Assembly: GCF_001514235.1 (NCBI RefSeq)
Contig: NZ_KQ948934.1
Coordinates: 310,001 to 374,000 of the forward strand
DNA length: 64,000 bases
Direction: 5' to 3'
From: Streptomyces caeruleatus
Lineage (GTDB): Bacteria > Actinomycetota > Actinomycetes > Streptomycetales > Streptomycetaceae
Under the pieces are notes generated by a model that searched no databases, was not told the DNA's origin, and saw only the letters and a list, made by a program, of their open reading frames with translations. Both the position numbers and the translations under genes were made by a program. Shown here in pieces: positions 37,401 through 46,053 of this stretch (its first letter is position 1; each line of letters starts with the position of its first letter).

Positions 37401-38266
37401 TGTTCCTCGACTCCGATCTGCTGCTGTCGGCGCTGCGCGCGCTCACCCCGATCCTGCTGGCCGCGCTCGGCGGTGCGATCTGCGAGCGGGCGGGCGTGTT
37501 CAACATCGGCCTCGAAGGCATGATGCTGATGGGCTGCTTCACCGCGGTGACCACCAGCTGGTTCACGGGCAGCGCCTGGCTCGGCGTGCTGGCGGCGGCG
37601 CTCGCGGCGGCCGCGTACTCGCTGATCCTGGCCGTGGGCGCCGTGACGCTGCGCGGGGACGCGGTCGTTCTCGGCGTGGCCATGAACCTGCTGGCCGTCG
37701 GCCTGACCGGCTTCCTGCTGCGTACGGTCTTCGGCGTCCAGGGCACCTTCGACGACCCGTCACTCGCCGGGCTCCCGCTGGTCGGTGGCTTCACCCCGCT
37801 GACGTATCTGTCCTGGGCTGCGGTCGGCGTGGCCGCGGTGCTGCTGTCCCGACATGTGTGGGGGCTGCGGCTGCGCGGGGTCGGCGAGGCTCCCGACGCG
37901 GCGGCGACGCTCGGGGTGAGCCCGGTCGGGTACAAGTACGGGGCGATCCTGGTCTCCGGCGTCCTGTGCGGGCTGGCGGGTGCCCAACTCGCCCTCGGCA
38001 ACGTCACGTTGTTCACCGAGAACATGACGGCCGGCCGGGGCTGGATCGCGGTCGTCGCGGTCATGCTCGGCCGGGCCGCGCCCGTCGGCGTCCTGCTCGC
38101 CGCCCTGCTGTTCGGCCTCGCGGAGGCGGCCGGCTTCCGTCTCCAGGGCCTCGGTCTGCCGCAGCAGGCGACCGACGCCGCGCCGTACGTCGTCACGCTC
38201 GGCGCCCTGTTCCTCACGACGGCCCGCCGCCGTCGCCGTACCCGCCCTTCCGGAGCCGCCACATGA
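37400..38266 (+). CDS. Nucleoside ABC transporter permease 2
   Basis: 288 aa from ATG 37400 (TGATG overlap with the first permease); AAGGAGG lies 7 nt before. A GTG at 37397 is an alternative. YufQ/NupC-type membrane subunit with AGVFNIGLEGMMLMGCF. Its stop overlaps the ATG of the phosphorylase gene (ATGA), so transport and catabolism are translationally coupled. Confidence 0.92.
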   Translation: MFLDSDLLLSALRALTPILLAALGGAICERAGVFNIGLEGMMLMGCFTAVTTSWFTGSAWLGVLAAALAAAAYSLILAVGAVTLRGDAVVLGVAMNLLAVGLTGFLLRTVFGVQGTFDDPSLAGLPLVGGFTPLTYLSWAAVGVAAVLLSRHVWGLRLRGVGEAPDAAATLGVSPVGYKYGAILVSGVLCGLAGAQLALGNVTLFTENMTAGRGWIAVVAVMLGRAAPVGVLLAALLFGLAEAAGFRLQGLGLPQQATDAAPYVVTLGALFLTTARRRRRTRPSGAAT

Positions 38267-39051
38267 CCCAGGACCCGCGCCAGGACCTGCTGCCCGTCAC
38301 CCGCATACCCCGCACAGGCCTCCCGGCGCACGCGCTCGTCGTCGGCGACCCGGCGCGCGCGGCGGCCGTCGCCGCCCTGCTGGACGGTGCCGAGGAGGTG
38401 TCCCACCACCGCGAGTACCGTGTGTTCAGCGGGAGTTGGAAGGGCGTGCCGGTCACCGTCGCCTCGCACGGGGTGGGCGGGCCGGGCGCGATCCTGATGT
38501 TCCAGGAGCTGGCGGACGCGGGGATCCACACGTTCCTGCGGTTCGGTACGGCGGGTGCGATCCGGCCGGGTATCGGCGACGGCGACCTCGTCATCGCGGA
38601 GGCGGCCGTACGGGACGACGGCGTCACCCAGCAGCTGTTGCCGCCGGAGTACCCGGCGGTGGCCGCCCCCGAGGCGGTGCTCGCGTTGCAGCGGGCCGCG
38701 CGCGAGGTGGGCGCCCGGCACCACCGGGGCATCGTGTGGACGCGGGCGGCGTTCCAGCCGGGGCCGCTGCCGCTGTTCTCGTACGACGGTGCCGGGCTCG
38801 CGGCGATCGAGATGGAACTGTCGGCGCTGCTGGTGACGGCCTCGCTGCGCGGGCTGGTCGCCGGGGGCGTGCTGGTCGTGGACGGCGCCAACGCCGACGA
38901 ACTGGTCGACGAGGACGCCACCGGCGGGTACAACCCGCACCGGGAGGTCGTCGCGGCCGGGGTGGAGCGGGGCGCCCTGGTGTCGCTGGAGGCGCTGCGG
39001 CTGCTCTCGGAGGAGTACGCCGCCGACCGCCCGGAAGGCGGTGGGGCGTGA
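38263..39051 (+). CDS. Nucleoside phosphorylase (PNP/UDP family)
   Basis: 262 aa. Trimeric/hexameric PNP-UDP fold: VVGDPARAAAV, substrate region FLRFGTAGAIRPGIGDGDLVIAEAAVRDDG, ribose-binding IEMELSALL, and Asp-rich VVDGANADE near the end. It splits a nucleoside with phosphate into base and ribose-1-phosphate. The family includes uridine, purine and methylthioinosine phosphorylases, and sequence alone does not decide. Co-operonic with a nucleoside importer and an MTA/SAH-deaminase-like amidohydrolase, hence possibly a 5'-methylthioinosine phosphorylase yielding methylthioribose-1-phosphate for MtnA. Confidence 0.9.
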   Translation: MTQDPRQDLLPVTRIPRTGLPAHALVVGDPARAAAVAALLDGAEEVSHHREYRVFSGSWKGVPVTVASHGVGGPGAILMFQELADAGIHTFLRFGTAGAIRPGIGDGDLVIAEAAVRDDGVTQQLLPPEYPAVAAPEAVLALQRAAREVGARHHRGIVWTRAAFQPGPLPLFSYDGAGLAAIEMELSALLVTASLRGLVAGGVLVVDGANADELVDEDATGGYNPHREVVAAGVERGALVSLEALRLLSEEYAADRPEGGGA

Positions 39052-40346
39052 GCACGGTCGACCTGTTGGTGCGCGGCGGTGACGTCCTGACCGTCGACGA
39101 CGCCGGAACCGTCGTACCGGACGGGGCGGTCGCCGTGCGGGAGGGCGAGATCGTCGCCGTCGGCCCCGCCGGGGTGCTGTGTACGCGGTTCACAGCGCGG
39201 GAGGTCATTGACGCCGCGGGCTGTCTCGTCCTGCCGGGCCTGATCAACACCCACACCCACCTCGCGATGACCCTGCTGCGCGGCCGCGCCGACGACGTCA
39301 CCCTCCAGGGGTTCCTGGAGCGGGTGCTGCGGTGGGAGTCCCAGCTGCTGGCGCCGAAGAACGTGGCGGCTGCGGTGCGGGTGGCGGTGGCCGAGAGCGT
39401 ACGGGCCGGGGTGACCTCGGCGCTGGACATGTACTGGTTCCACGAGGCGGCCGAGCGGGCGGCCCGCGAGACGGGCTGGCGGCTGCTGACCGGGCCCACC
39501 TTCATGGACGTACCGGAGCCGCCGGACAAGCTCGCCCACGAGGAACGGCTGGCCTGGGCCCGCCGGGACCTGGAGGCGCGCGGACCGGCCCGGCACGGCG
39601 TCCGTCCCGTCGTCTTCGCGCACTCCACCTACACCCTCTCCCCCGCCCAGCTCACCGAGATCGCCGCCCTGGCCCGGGAGTTCGGGGCGCTGCTGCACAT
39701 TCACGCCGCCGAGAACGCGACCGAGGTCGCCACCGTCGAGGTGCGGTACGGCAAACGCCCGGTGGAACTGCTCGACTCCCTCGGGCTGCTCGGCCCCGAT
39801 CTGCTGCTCGCCCACGCCGTGGAGCTGAACGGGCCGGAGATCGCGGCGCTGGCCCGCACCGGCACGTCCGTCGCGCACTGCCCGGTGTCCAACCTGAAGC
39901 TGGGCTGCGGCATCGCGCCGGTGCCCCGGCTGCTGAGCGCCGGAGTGACCGTCGGGCTCGGCACGGACGGCGCGGTCAGCTCCAACACCCTGGACGTGCT
40001 GGGCGCGCTGCGGCAGGCGGCGCTGGTGCACAAGGCGGGCGGCGACCCCACCGCCGTCGGCGCCGAGCGGGCCGTACGCATGGCGACGATCGAGGGGGCG
40101 CGGGCGCTGGGGCTCGGGGACGAGCTGGGCTCGCTGGAGACCGGCAAGCGGGCCGACCTGATCGTGCTCGACCTGAGCGCGCCGCATCTGCGTCCGCTGC
40201 ACGATCCCTGGTCCACGCTGGCGTACGCGGCGCACTCGGCGGACGTGCGGGACACGGTCGTCGACGGACGGGTGCTGATGAGGGACCGGGCGCTGACGAC
40301 GCTGGACGAGGAAGCGGTGATCGCGGACCTGGAGGCAGTCGTCTGA
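39048..40346 (+). CDS. Amidohydrolase of the MTA/S-adenosylhomocysteine deaminase family
   Basis: 432 aa. Metal ligands HTH (H69, H71), H219 in LLHIHAAEN with E222, H256, and D307 in GLGTDGAVSSN. The NTHTHLAMTLLRG and YGKRPVELLDSLGLLGPDLLLAH stretches closely resemble MtaD (5-methylthioadenosine/SAH deaminase). Reaction: deamination of the adenine ring to the inosine form. Alternatives in the same family are aminodeoxyfutalosine deaminase (MqnX) and cytosine/guanine-type deaminases. GTG overlaps the phosphorylase stop by 4 nt, tying it to nucleoside salvage. Confidence 0.9.
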   Translation: MSTVDLLVRGGDVLTVDDAGTVVPDGAVAVREGEIVAVGPAGVLCTRFTAREVIDAAGCLVLPGLINTHTHLAMTLLRGRADDVTLQGFLERVLRWESQLLAPKNVAAAVRVAVAESVRAGVTSALDMYWFHEAAERAARETGWRLLTGPTFMDVPEPPDKLAHEERLAWARRDLEARGPARHGVRPVVFAHSTYTLSPAQLTEIAALAREFGALLHIHAAENATEVATVEVRYGKRPVELLDSLGLLGPDLLLAHAVELNGPEIAALARTGTSVAHCPVSNLKLGCGIAPVPRLLSAGVTVGLGTDGAVSSNTLDVLGALRQAALVHKAGGDPTAVGAERAVRMATIEGARALGLGDELGSLETGKRADLIVLDLSAPHLRPLHDPWSTLAYAAHSADVRDTVVDGRVLMRDRALTTLDEEAVIADLEAVV

Positions 40347-40375
40347 TCAGGCCGCATAATGTGGCGGGAGACGTC

Positions 40376-40395
40376 GGATGTCTCGCACGACATCC
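40376..40395 (+). promoter_or_regulatory. Perfect palindromic operator before the GntR gene
   Basis: GGATGTC (40376-40382) and GACATCC (40389-40395), 6-nt spacer, 20 nt upstream of the regulator ATG and downstream of a -10-like CATAAT (40355-40360). Size and position fit an autoregulatory GntR/FadR-type site. Confidence 0.6.
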
Positions 40396-40415
40396 TGAAC
40401 GACGGGAGGGCGGCC

Positions 40416-41087
40416 ATGGCAGTCACCGACGAGGCGATCGAGAAGATCAAGGGCATGATCGTCTCCGGCGCGCTGCGCCCCGGCGACCGGCTCCCCAAGG
40501 AGAGCGAGCTGGCCGCCGACCTCGGCCTGTCCCGCAACTCCCTGCGGGAGGCCGTGCGCGCCCTGTCGCTGATCCGGATCCTGGACGTACGGCAGGGCGA
40601 CGGCACCTATGTCACGAGCCTGGATCCGCAGCTGCTGCTGGAGGCGCTGAGCTTCGTCGTCGACTTCCACCGCGACGACACGGTGCTGGAGTTCCTCGCC
40701 GTGCGCCGCATCCTGGAGCCGGCCGCCACGGCGATGGCCGCGTCCCGGATCAGCGAGCAGCAACTGAGCGCGCTGACGAACCAGTTGGACAAGCTCGGCG
40801 ACGCCCCCTCGGTGGAGGAGCTCGTCGCCTGCGACCTGGAGTTCCACCGGGGCATCGTGCAGAGTTCGGGCAACTCCGTGCTGTGCTCGCTCCTGGACGG
40901 CCTGTCGGGGCCGACGACGCGGGCGCGCATCTGGCGCGGGCTGACGCAGGAGGACGCCGTCAGCCGGACCCTGCACGAGCACCGGGCGATCCTGGCGGCG
41001 CTGCGGGACCGGGACGCGGAGGCGGCGAGGTCGTGGGCGACGGTGCACATCGCCAGCGTGGAGCAGTGGCTCCGGTCGTCGCTGTGA
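40416..41087 (+). CDS. GntR-family (FadR/FCD) transcriptional regulator
   Basis: 223 aa, GGGAGGG before ATG 40416. N-terminal winged helix: IKGMIVSGALRPGDRLPKESELAADLGLSRNSLREAVRALSL. C-terminal all-helical FCD ligand domain with metal-type residues: DLEFHRGIVQ, HRAILAALRDRD. It follows the deaminase by 69 nt with its own promoter-like element and operator. Likely controls the upstream nucleoside salvage operon; the effector could be a nucleoside, sugar phosphate or carboxylate. Confidence 0.92.
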   Translation: MAVTDEAIEKIKGMIVSGALRPGDRLPKESELAADLGLSRNSLREAVRALSLIRILDVRQGDGTYVTSLDPQLLLEALSFVVDFHRDDTVLEFLAVRRILEPAATAMAASRISEQQLSALTNQLDKLGDAPSVEELVACDLEFHRGIVQSSGNSVLCSLLDGLSGPTTRARIWRGLTQEDAVSRTLHEHRAILAALRDRDAEAARSWATVHIASVEQWLRSSL

Positions 41088-41271
41088 CGCGGGGAGGGGG
41101 CCGCGGGGTGGGCCGGGGCGCGAACAAGGGCTCGGATGATCGCGGGGTGTTCCCCGGTGACGAACGGGGCAGTGATCCGTTCACTCCCCCGTGCAAGGGG
41201 GCTGCGGGCGCCCCCGCCGCACGCCGTAAGGTTGTGTGGTCAGGCGAGGGCACGTCGGAAGGAGGCACTGG

Positions 41272-42258
41272 GTGATCGAGCTCGAGGGGGTTCCCGAGCT
41301 GATCGACCCGGTCATGGTGGCCGCGTTCGAGGGCTGGAACGACGCCGGCGACGCCGCCTCCACCGCGGTCGCGCATCTGGACAGGGAGTGGAAGGGCGAG
41401 GTGTTCGCGGCGCTGGACGCCGAGGACTACTACGACTTCCAGGTGAACCGCCCCACGGTGTGGATGGACGCGGGCGTCCGCAAGATCACTTGGCCCACGA
41501 CCAGGCTGTCGGTGGTCCGCGTCGGCGGCGACAAGCCACGTGATCTCGTACTCGTGCGCGGTATCGAACCGTCCATGCGCTGGCGCTCGTTCTGCAACGA
41601 GCTCCTCGGTTTCGCGCACGAGCTGGGCGTGGAGCTGGTGGTCATCCTGGGCGCCCTGCTCGGGGACACCCCGCACACGCGTCCGGTCCCGATCAGCGGG
41701 ACCACGTCCGACCCGGACCTGGCCCAGCGGATGGACCTGGAGGAGACCAAGTACGAGGGCCCGACGGGCATCGTCGGCGTCCTCCAGGAGGCGTGCACAC
41801 ACGCCGGGGTCCCGGCGGTGTCGCTGTGGGCGGCGGTACCGCACTACGTCTCGCAGCCGCCCAACCCGAAGGCGACGCTGGCCCTGCTCAACCGGCTGGA
41901 GGACCTGATCGACGTGCGTATCCCGCTGGGCGAGCTGCCCGAGGACGCGCGCGCCTGGCAGGTCGGCGTGGACCAGCTGGCCGCCGAGGACAGCGAGGTC
42001 GCGGAGTACGTGCAGTCACTGGAGGAGGCCCGGGACACCGCGGAGCTGCCGGAGGCGTCGGGCGAGGCCATCGCCCGGGAGTTCGAGCGGTATCTGCGGC
42101 GCCGGGACGGCGGCGGTCCGACGCCCGGCGGGCACGCCACGGCGGACGGCGGAGAGTCCCCCGGCCCCTTCCTCAGGGACAATCCGAGCGGCCGCACCAA
42201 GCCGCCGAAGCCACCGAAGCCGGGCAACACGGACGACGACGAGTCGTCGGACGACTGA
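41272..42258 (+). CDS. parJ: PAC2-family protein, probable ParJ
   Basis: 328 aa from GTG 41272, AAGGAGG 6 nt upstream. PAC2 fold (proteasome-assembly-chaperone-like): ELIDPVMVAAFEGWNDAGDAASTAV, RSFCNELLGFAHELGVELVVILGALL, and an acidic, Pro/Lys-rich tail. Position between the gyl genes and mshC equals SCO1662 in S. coelicolor, the ParA-interacting protein ParJ, to my recollection. ParJ affects ParA polymerisation and chromosome segregation in sporulation. The name rests on synteny and family, not on alignment. Confidence 0.88.
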   Translation: MIELEGVPELIDPVMVAAFEGWNDAGDAASTAVAHLDREWKGEVFAALDAEDYYDFQVNRPTVWMDAGVRKITWPTTRLSVVRVGGDKPRDLVLVRGIEPSMRWRSFCNELLGFAHELGVELVVILGALLGDTPHTRPVPISGTTSDPDLAQRMDLEETKYEGPTGIVGVLQEACTHAGVPAVSLWAAVPHYVSQPPNPKATLALLNRLEDLIDVRIPLGELPEDARAWQVGVDQLAAEDSEVAEYVQSLEEARDTAELPEASGEAIAREFERYLRRRDGGGPTPGGHATADGGESPGPFLRDNPSGRTKPPKPPKPGNTDDDESSDD

Positions 42259-42275
42259 ACGACCGGAACGGCTCA

Positions 42276-42312
42276 GAGGAGGGCGGTGCGCGGACTGCGC
42301 ACCGCCCTCCTC
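42276..42312. terminator. Strong bidirectional terminator
   Basis: Perfect 16-bp stem GAGGAGGGCGGTGCGC (42276-42291) / GCGCACCGCCCTCCTC (42297-42312), 5-nt loop, between convergent parJ and the beta-propeller gene. Confidence 0.85.
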
Positions 42313-42347
42313 AGTCATCCGGACGAGTCATCCGGACGAGTCATCCG
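42313..42347. repeat. 13-nt tandem repeat
   Basis: AGTCATCCGGACG occurs twice in full (42313-42325, 42326-42338) and then partially, right after the terminator and just outside the 3' end of the beta-propeller gene (minus strand). A comparable 13-nt tandem repeat lies at 56232-56270. Confidence 0.8.
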
Positions 42348-42356
42348 GGCGGATCG

Positions 42357-43331
42357 TCACGCGGGCACGGAGATCACGTCGTACGTCGTCTGTGGTGTCG
42401 GTGTCGTGGTGAAGCGAGCGTTGGGCAGGTAGAGCCGGCCCCGGTACGCGGCCGCCGTGGTCGGTACGTCGAAGAGCGGGTCGGTGACACGGCGCTGGAA
42501 GGCGCCGCTGCGGCCGTCGGCGGCGAGCCGGAACACGTCGACGGCGTTCTGCCGGTTCTGGACGACGTACAGCGTGCGTCCGGTCAGCAGCAGTCCGTCG
42601 CCGTTGGTGAGCGGGGCCGCGTCGCCGAGGTCGACGAGCCGGGTGACGCCGGTGCGCGGGTCGACGCGGTGCAGGCCGCCGACCCCGGACTGCACGACGA
42701 GGAGGGCGGAGCCGTCGGGGGTGCTCGTGATGCCGTTGGCGTTCACGACCTCGCCGGGTACCTGGCTCCAGTCGCCGCTCAGGGTGATCGTCACGACGTC
42801 GTCCGCGTCCGGCAGTTCGCCGTGCCGGCCGAGCGGCAGGGCGTACAGCGCGGGCTGGTAGGAGTCGGTGAACCAGGCCGTGCGCGGGGTCAGGAACACG
42901 TCGTTGGCGAAGGTCGGGGCCGCCGTGGTGAGGACGTAGGAGGCGAGGATCTCGCCGGTGCGGGTGTCCACGACACGGGCGCCCTGGCCGCGTCCGGCGA
43001 CGAACAGGCGTCCCCGGTGATCGAGTTTGAGGCCGACCGACGGTGTGCCGGGTCCGGCCGAGATGATGCGGCCCTCGCCGGTGCGCAGGTCGGCGCGGTA
43101 GATCGAGCCGTCGCCGAGCGAGCCGAGGTAGGCGTACGGTCCGCCGCCGACGGCGATGCCCTCCGGGCGGAAGCCGTTCGGGAGGTGGATCACGGCGGGC
43201 CGGGTCTTTCCGGCCGCGGTGGCGGGAGTGCCGGCCGCTCCGACGAGCACGGCACCGGCGGTGGCGGCGCCGGCCGTGAGGAGTCTGCGGCGGGTGGGGT
43301 GAGGTGCGAAGGAGCGGTGTTCGGGGGCCAC
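42357..43331 (-). CDS. Tat-exported SMP-30/gluconolactonase-like beta-propeller protein
   Basis: 324 aa from GTG 43331, with AAGGA 7 nt upstream. The Tat signal is RRRLLTAGAATAG followed by an ATAA-G cleavage site. The mature part has propeller-type repeats: GFRPEGIAVGGGPYAYLGSLGDGSIYRADL, NGITSTPDGSALLVVQSGVGGLHRVD, NGDGLLLTGRTLYVVQNRQNAVDVF. Related to SMP-30/lactonase-like extracellular proteins. The substrate is unknown; an accessory extracellular hydrolase is likely. Divergent from the subtilase gene. Confidence 0.9.
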   Translation of the reverse strand: MAPEHRSFAPHPTRRRLLTAGAATAGAVLVGAAGTPATAAGKTRPAVIHLPNGFRPEGIAVGGGPYAYLGSLGDGSIYRADLRTGEGRIISAGPGTPSVGLKLDHRGRLFVAGRGQGARVVDTRTGEILASYVLTTAAPTFANDVFLTPRTAWFTDSYQPALYALPLGRHGELPDADDVVTITLSGDWSQVPGEVVNANGITSTPDGSALLVVQSGVGGLHRVDPRTGVTRLVDLGDAAPLTNGDGLLLTGRTLYVVQNRQNAVDVFRLAADGRSGAFQRRVTDPLFDVPTTAAAYRGRLYLPNARFTTTPTPQTTYDVISVPA

Positions 43332-43641
43332 TGTGCGTCCTTCCGCTGACAGGACCGGCGGGCAGCTGGTCCAACGGTCAACTGACTCCTCCACCCCACC
43401 ACACGCCGGGCGCCTCCGCAGCCGTAGACAGCCTCTCGACAGCGACTGGACACATCTGGCCCGATTGGGCCGTGACATCTCTTTCGCTCCGGATTGCACA
43501 CGTTGCCCAATTCAACTTGTTCCAAACCGAGTTGGCGAAATAAGTCTGGACGGACCGGGCCGGGCGTGCTTGGTTGTCCACCGAAGGCGCGCCGCACCAC
43601 CCGCACTTGGTATCCGCTGGAACCGAAGGGAGCGGCAGACG
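43332..43641. other. Divergent promoter region
   Basis: 310-bp gap between the propeller and subtilase genes. Part of it (about 43480-43545) is relatively AT-rich and may hold promoters for both. I see no gene, no clean -10/-35 pair and no clear palindrome. Confidence 0.4.
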
Positions 43642-45378
43642 ATGACCGACCAGGCAGAGCCGGCGCAGGGCCCGGGAGCGTCCGGGCCGGGGCCCGACGG
43701 AGCGGGATTCACCTATCGAGGAGCCGAGCAGGAGCTGATCGTCGTCGCCCGTCCGGAGGCCCGGCTGCGGGCCCGGGCCCAGGGTGTCCGGTCGGCCGCC
43801 GGTGCCGACGTGTCGGCCCTCGACATGTTCCTCAGCGACGAACAACTCGCGCTGGAGCCGCTGTTCGGCAGCGAGGAGCGGCTGTCGCAGGCCGCCGCCC
43901 CGCAGACCGGCGCCGAGGACGTGCCGGACCTGGCGCTGTTCTACCGGGTGCGCGGCGGGGAGAGCCGGACCGAGGAGCTGCGGGCCCGGATCGCCGCGCT
44001 GCCGGGGATCGACACGGCGTTTGTGAAGCCGGGCGCGGTGCCGGCCTCGATCGGGCAGGCCGGGGAGGAGAGCGGGCGCCTGAAGGAGGGCGCGCCGGTC
44101 ACGCCCGACTTCAGCGGCCGGCAGGGCTATCTGCGGCCCGCCCCGGAGGGCGTCGACGCGCACTGGGCGTGGCGGCGGCCCGGCGGCACCGGTCAGGGCG
44201 TCACCGTGATCGACGTGGAGGGCTCCTGGCAGCTGGGCCACGAGGACCTGGCCGCCAAGCTGGCCGGCGTCGTCGTCGGCACCCCGCTGACCGACCTCGC
44301 CTGGCGCAACCACGGCACCGCCGTGATCGGGGTGATCGGCGGCGACCGCAACGAGTACGGCATCACCGGCATCGTTCCCGACACGGTGACCGCGGCCGCC
44401 TCCTTCCAGGGCATCGGCACGGCGCCCGCGATCCACGCGGCGGCCGAGCGGCTGGGCCCCGGCGACATCGTGCTGATCGAACTGCACCGCCCGGGACCCC
44501 GGTTCGAGTACGCCGGGCGCGACGACCAGCGCGGCTACATCGCGCTCGAATGGTGGCCGGACGACCTCGCCGCCGTCCGCTACGCCACCGCCAAGGGCGT
44601 CCTGGTGGTGGCCGCCGCGGGCAACGGCGCCGAGTCGCTCGACGACGCGGTCTACGAGCGCCGCCCGGACGGGTTCCCCGAGTCGTGGCGCAACCCGTTC
44701 AACCCGTCCAACCCGCCCTCCGGCGCGGTCCTGGTCGGCGCGGGCGCACCGCCGCCCGGCACCCACGGCCGCGACCACGGCCCGGACCGCTCACGGCTCG
44801 CGTTCTCCAACTACGGCGCCCGCGTGGACGCGCAGGGCTGGGGGCGCGAGGTCACGACGACCGGCGGCTTCTGGGACCGGCCCGGCGATCTTCAGGGCGG
44901 GCCCGAGGAGATCACCTGGTACACCGACACGTTCTCGGGGACGTCGTCCGCCTCCCCGGTCGTGGTCGGCGCGCTGGCCGCGCTGCAGGGCATGCTCAAG
45001 GCCGCGGGCCAGCCGCCGTTGACCCCGGAGCGGGCCCGTGCGGTGCTGCGGGCGACGGGTTCCCCGCAGCAGGACGCGCCCGGTCGGCCCGCCTCCCAGC
45101 GGATCGGCAACCGGCCCGACATCAAGGCGGCGGTCAACCGTCTGGTGCCGCAGGCGGTCGGCTCCGGCCTCGCCGAGCGCTACTGGGACGAGCTCCTGCC
45201 CTACCCTCGCGAACTTCCGCCCAGGCTCCGGCTGTTCGTGGCCGGCGGCTGGCGGAACCTCGACCACCCGTCCCCGGAGATCCGCCAGGCGGTCCACACC
45301 GCCTTCGCGGGGGGACGGCCCGAAGTCCGAGTGTGGTTCTCGGACGACGAGATCGTCGGCCTGGTGATCACCGGCTGA
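43642..45378 (+). CDS. Subtilisin-like S8 serine protease lacking a signal peptide
   Basis: 578 aa from ATG 43642, GAAGGGAG about 9 nt upstream. Catalytic triad visible: Asp in GVTVIDVEGSW, His in RNHGTAVIGVIGGD, Ser in FSGTSSASPVVVG; oxyanion Asn in VVAAAGNG. The first ~170 residues form a non-catalytic N-terminal region without signal peptide or membrane span, so a cytosolic or non-classically exported protease is likely. The last 50 residues (529-578) resemble the end of the next protein (LDHPSPE...AFAGG versus LNHPNPQ...AFAFG). Operon with the Gln-rich gene 53 nt downstream. Confidence 0.92.
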   Translation: MTDQAEPAQGPGASGPGPDGAGFTYRGAEQELIVVARPEARLRARAQGVRSAAGADVSALDMFLSDEQLALEPLFGSEERLSQAAAPQTGAEDVPDLALFYRVRGGESRTEELRARIAALPGIDTAFVKPGAVPASIGQAGEESGRLKEGAPVTPDFSGRQGYLRPAPEGVDAHWAWRRPGGTGQGVTVIDVEGSWQLGHEDLAAKLAGVVVGTPLTDLAWRNHGTAVIGVIGGDRNEYGITGIVPDTVTAAASFQGIGTAPAIHAAAERLGPGDIVLIELHRPGPRFEYAGRDDQRGYIALEWWPDDLAAVRYATAKGVLVVAAAGNGAESLDDAVYERRPDGFPESWRNPFNPSNPPSGAVLVGAGAPPPGTHGRDHGPDRSRLAFSNYGARVDAQGWGREVTTTGGFWDRPGDLQGGPEEITWYTDTFSGTSSASPVVVGALAALQGMLKAAGQPPLTPERARAVLRATGSPQQDAPGRPASQRIGNRPDIKAAVNRLVPQAVGSGLAERYWDELLPYPRELPPRLRLFVAGGWRNLDHPSPEIRQAVHTAFAGGRPEVRVWFSDDEIVGLVITG

Positions 45379-45383
45379 CGCAG

Positions 45384-45419
45384 CCCATCACAGCAAGGGA
45401 ACCCATCACATCAAGGGAA
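45384..45419 (+). repeat. 18-nt direct repeat before the Gln-rich gene
   Basis: CCCATCACAGCAAGGGAA (45384-45401) is followed directly by CCCATCACATCAAGGGAA (45402-45419), one mismatch. The second copy supplies the AAGG ribosome site of the next gene. Confidence 0.8.
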
Positions 45420-45431
45420 GGTGACACCCGT

Positions 45432-46037
45432 ATGAGCACCACCCCGCAGATGAGTCACATGGGACAACAGCAGGGCCAGCAGTTCCCCGGCACGTCGCCC
45501 TACCAGCAGCAGCCGTTCGGGCAGCAGCAGGGCTACGGCCCACAGGGCCCCGGCCCGCAGAACCTCGGCCTGCAGAACCTCGGCCAGCAGAACCTCGGCC
45601 AGCAGCAGCCTTACGGCATGGGCGGCTCGCTGGAGGAGCTCCAGCAGCTCGGTCAGCAGCAGCCGTTCCAACAGCTGCTGCAGCAGCTGGGCCAGCACCA
45701 GGGCGACCAGCAGCAACAGCAGGTCGAGCAGCAGGTGATGCAGCTGGTGCAGCAGGTCACCCAGGCCGCGCTGCAGCAGGTCACCCAGCAGGTGCAGTCC
45801 CAGGCTCTCCAGGCCGGTGTGGCGAACGGCTACATCGACATCGTGCAGCCGCTGCCGGGGCAACCGCAGCAGCTCTTCCTGCGTTTCCCGAACAACGTGT
45901 TCCGGGTCCTCAACCACCCGAACCCGCAGACCCACGACGAGGTCCAGGAGGCCTTCGCGTTCGGCCACCAGGTGATCGGCGTCTGGGACAGCGGCTCGCC
46001 GCAGATCCTGCGGAGCATCCAGATCCGCAAGCTCTGA
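45432..46037 (+). CDS. Glutamine-rich protein with a C-terminal module shared with the subtilase
   Basis: 201 aa, 58 of them Gln (29%). Residues 1-127 are low-complexity (QQQPFGQQQGYGPQG, NLGQQNLGQQQ, QVTQQVQSQ) and partly able to form a coiled coil (about 65-127). Residues 148-201 are a folded-looking module: LFLRFPNNVFRVLNHPNPQ, VQEAFAFGHQVIGVWDS. This module aligns with residues 529-578 of the preceding protease. No signal peptide. Function unknown; probably a partner or substrate of the protease. Followed by a terminator. Confidence 0.85.
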   Translation: MSTTPQMSHMGQQQGQQFPGTSPYQQQPFGQQQGYGPQGPGPQNLGLQNLGQQNLGQQQPYGMGGSLEELQQLGQQQPFQQLLQQLGQHQGDQQQQQVEQQVMQLVQQVTQAALQQVTQQVQSQALQAGVANGYIDIVQPLPGQPQQLFLRFPNNVFRVLNHPNPQTHDEVQEAFAFGHQVIGVWDSGSPQILRSIQIRKL

Positions 46038-46053
46038 CCGGCGGGTGAACGAA

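Noticed and set aside
41197..41215. GGGGGC/GCCCCC hairpin between the GntR and parJ genes
   Set aside because: Only 6 bp of pure GC with no T-run; expected by chance at this GC content.
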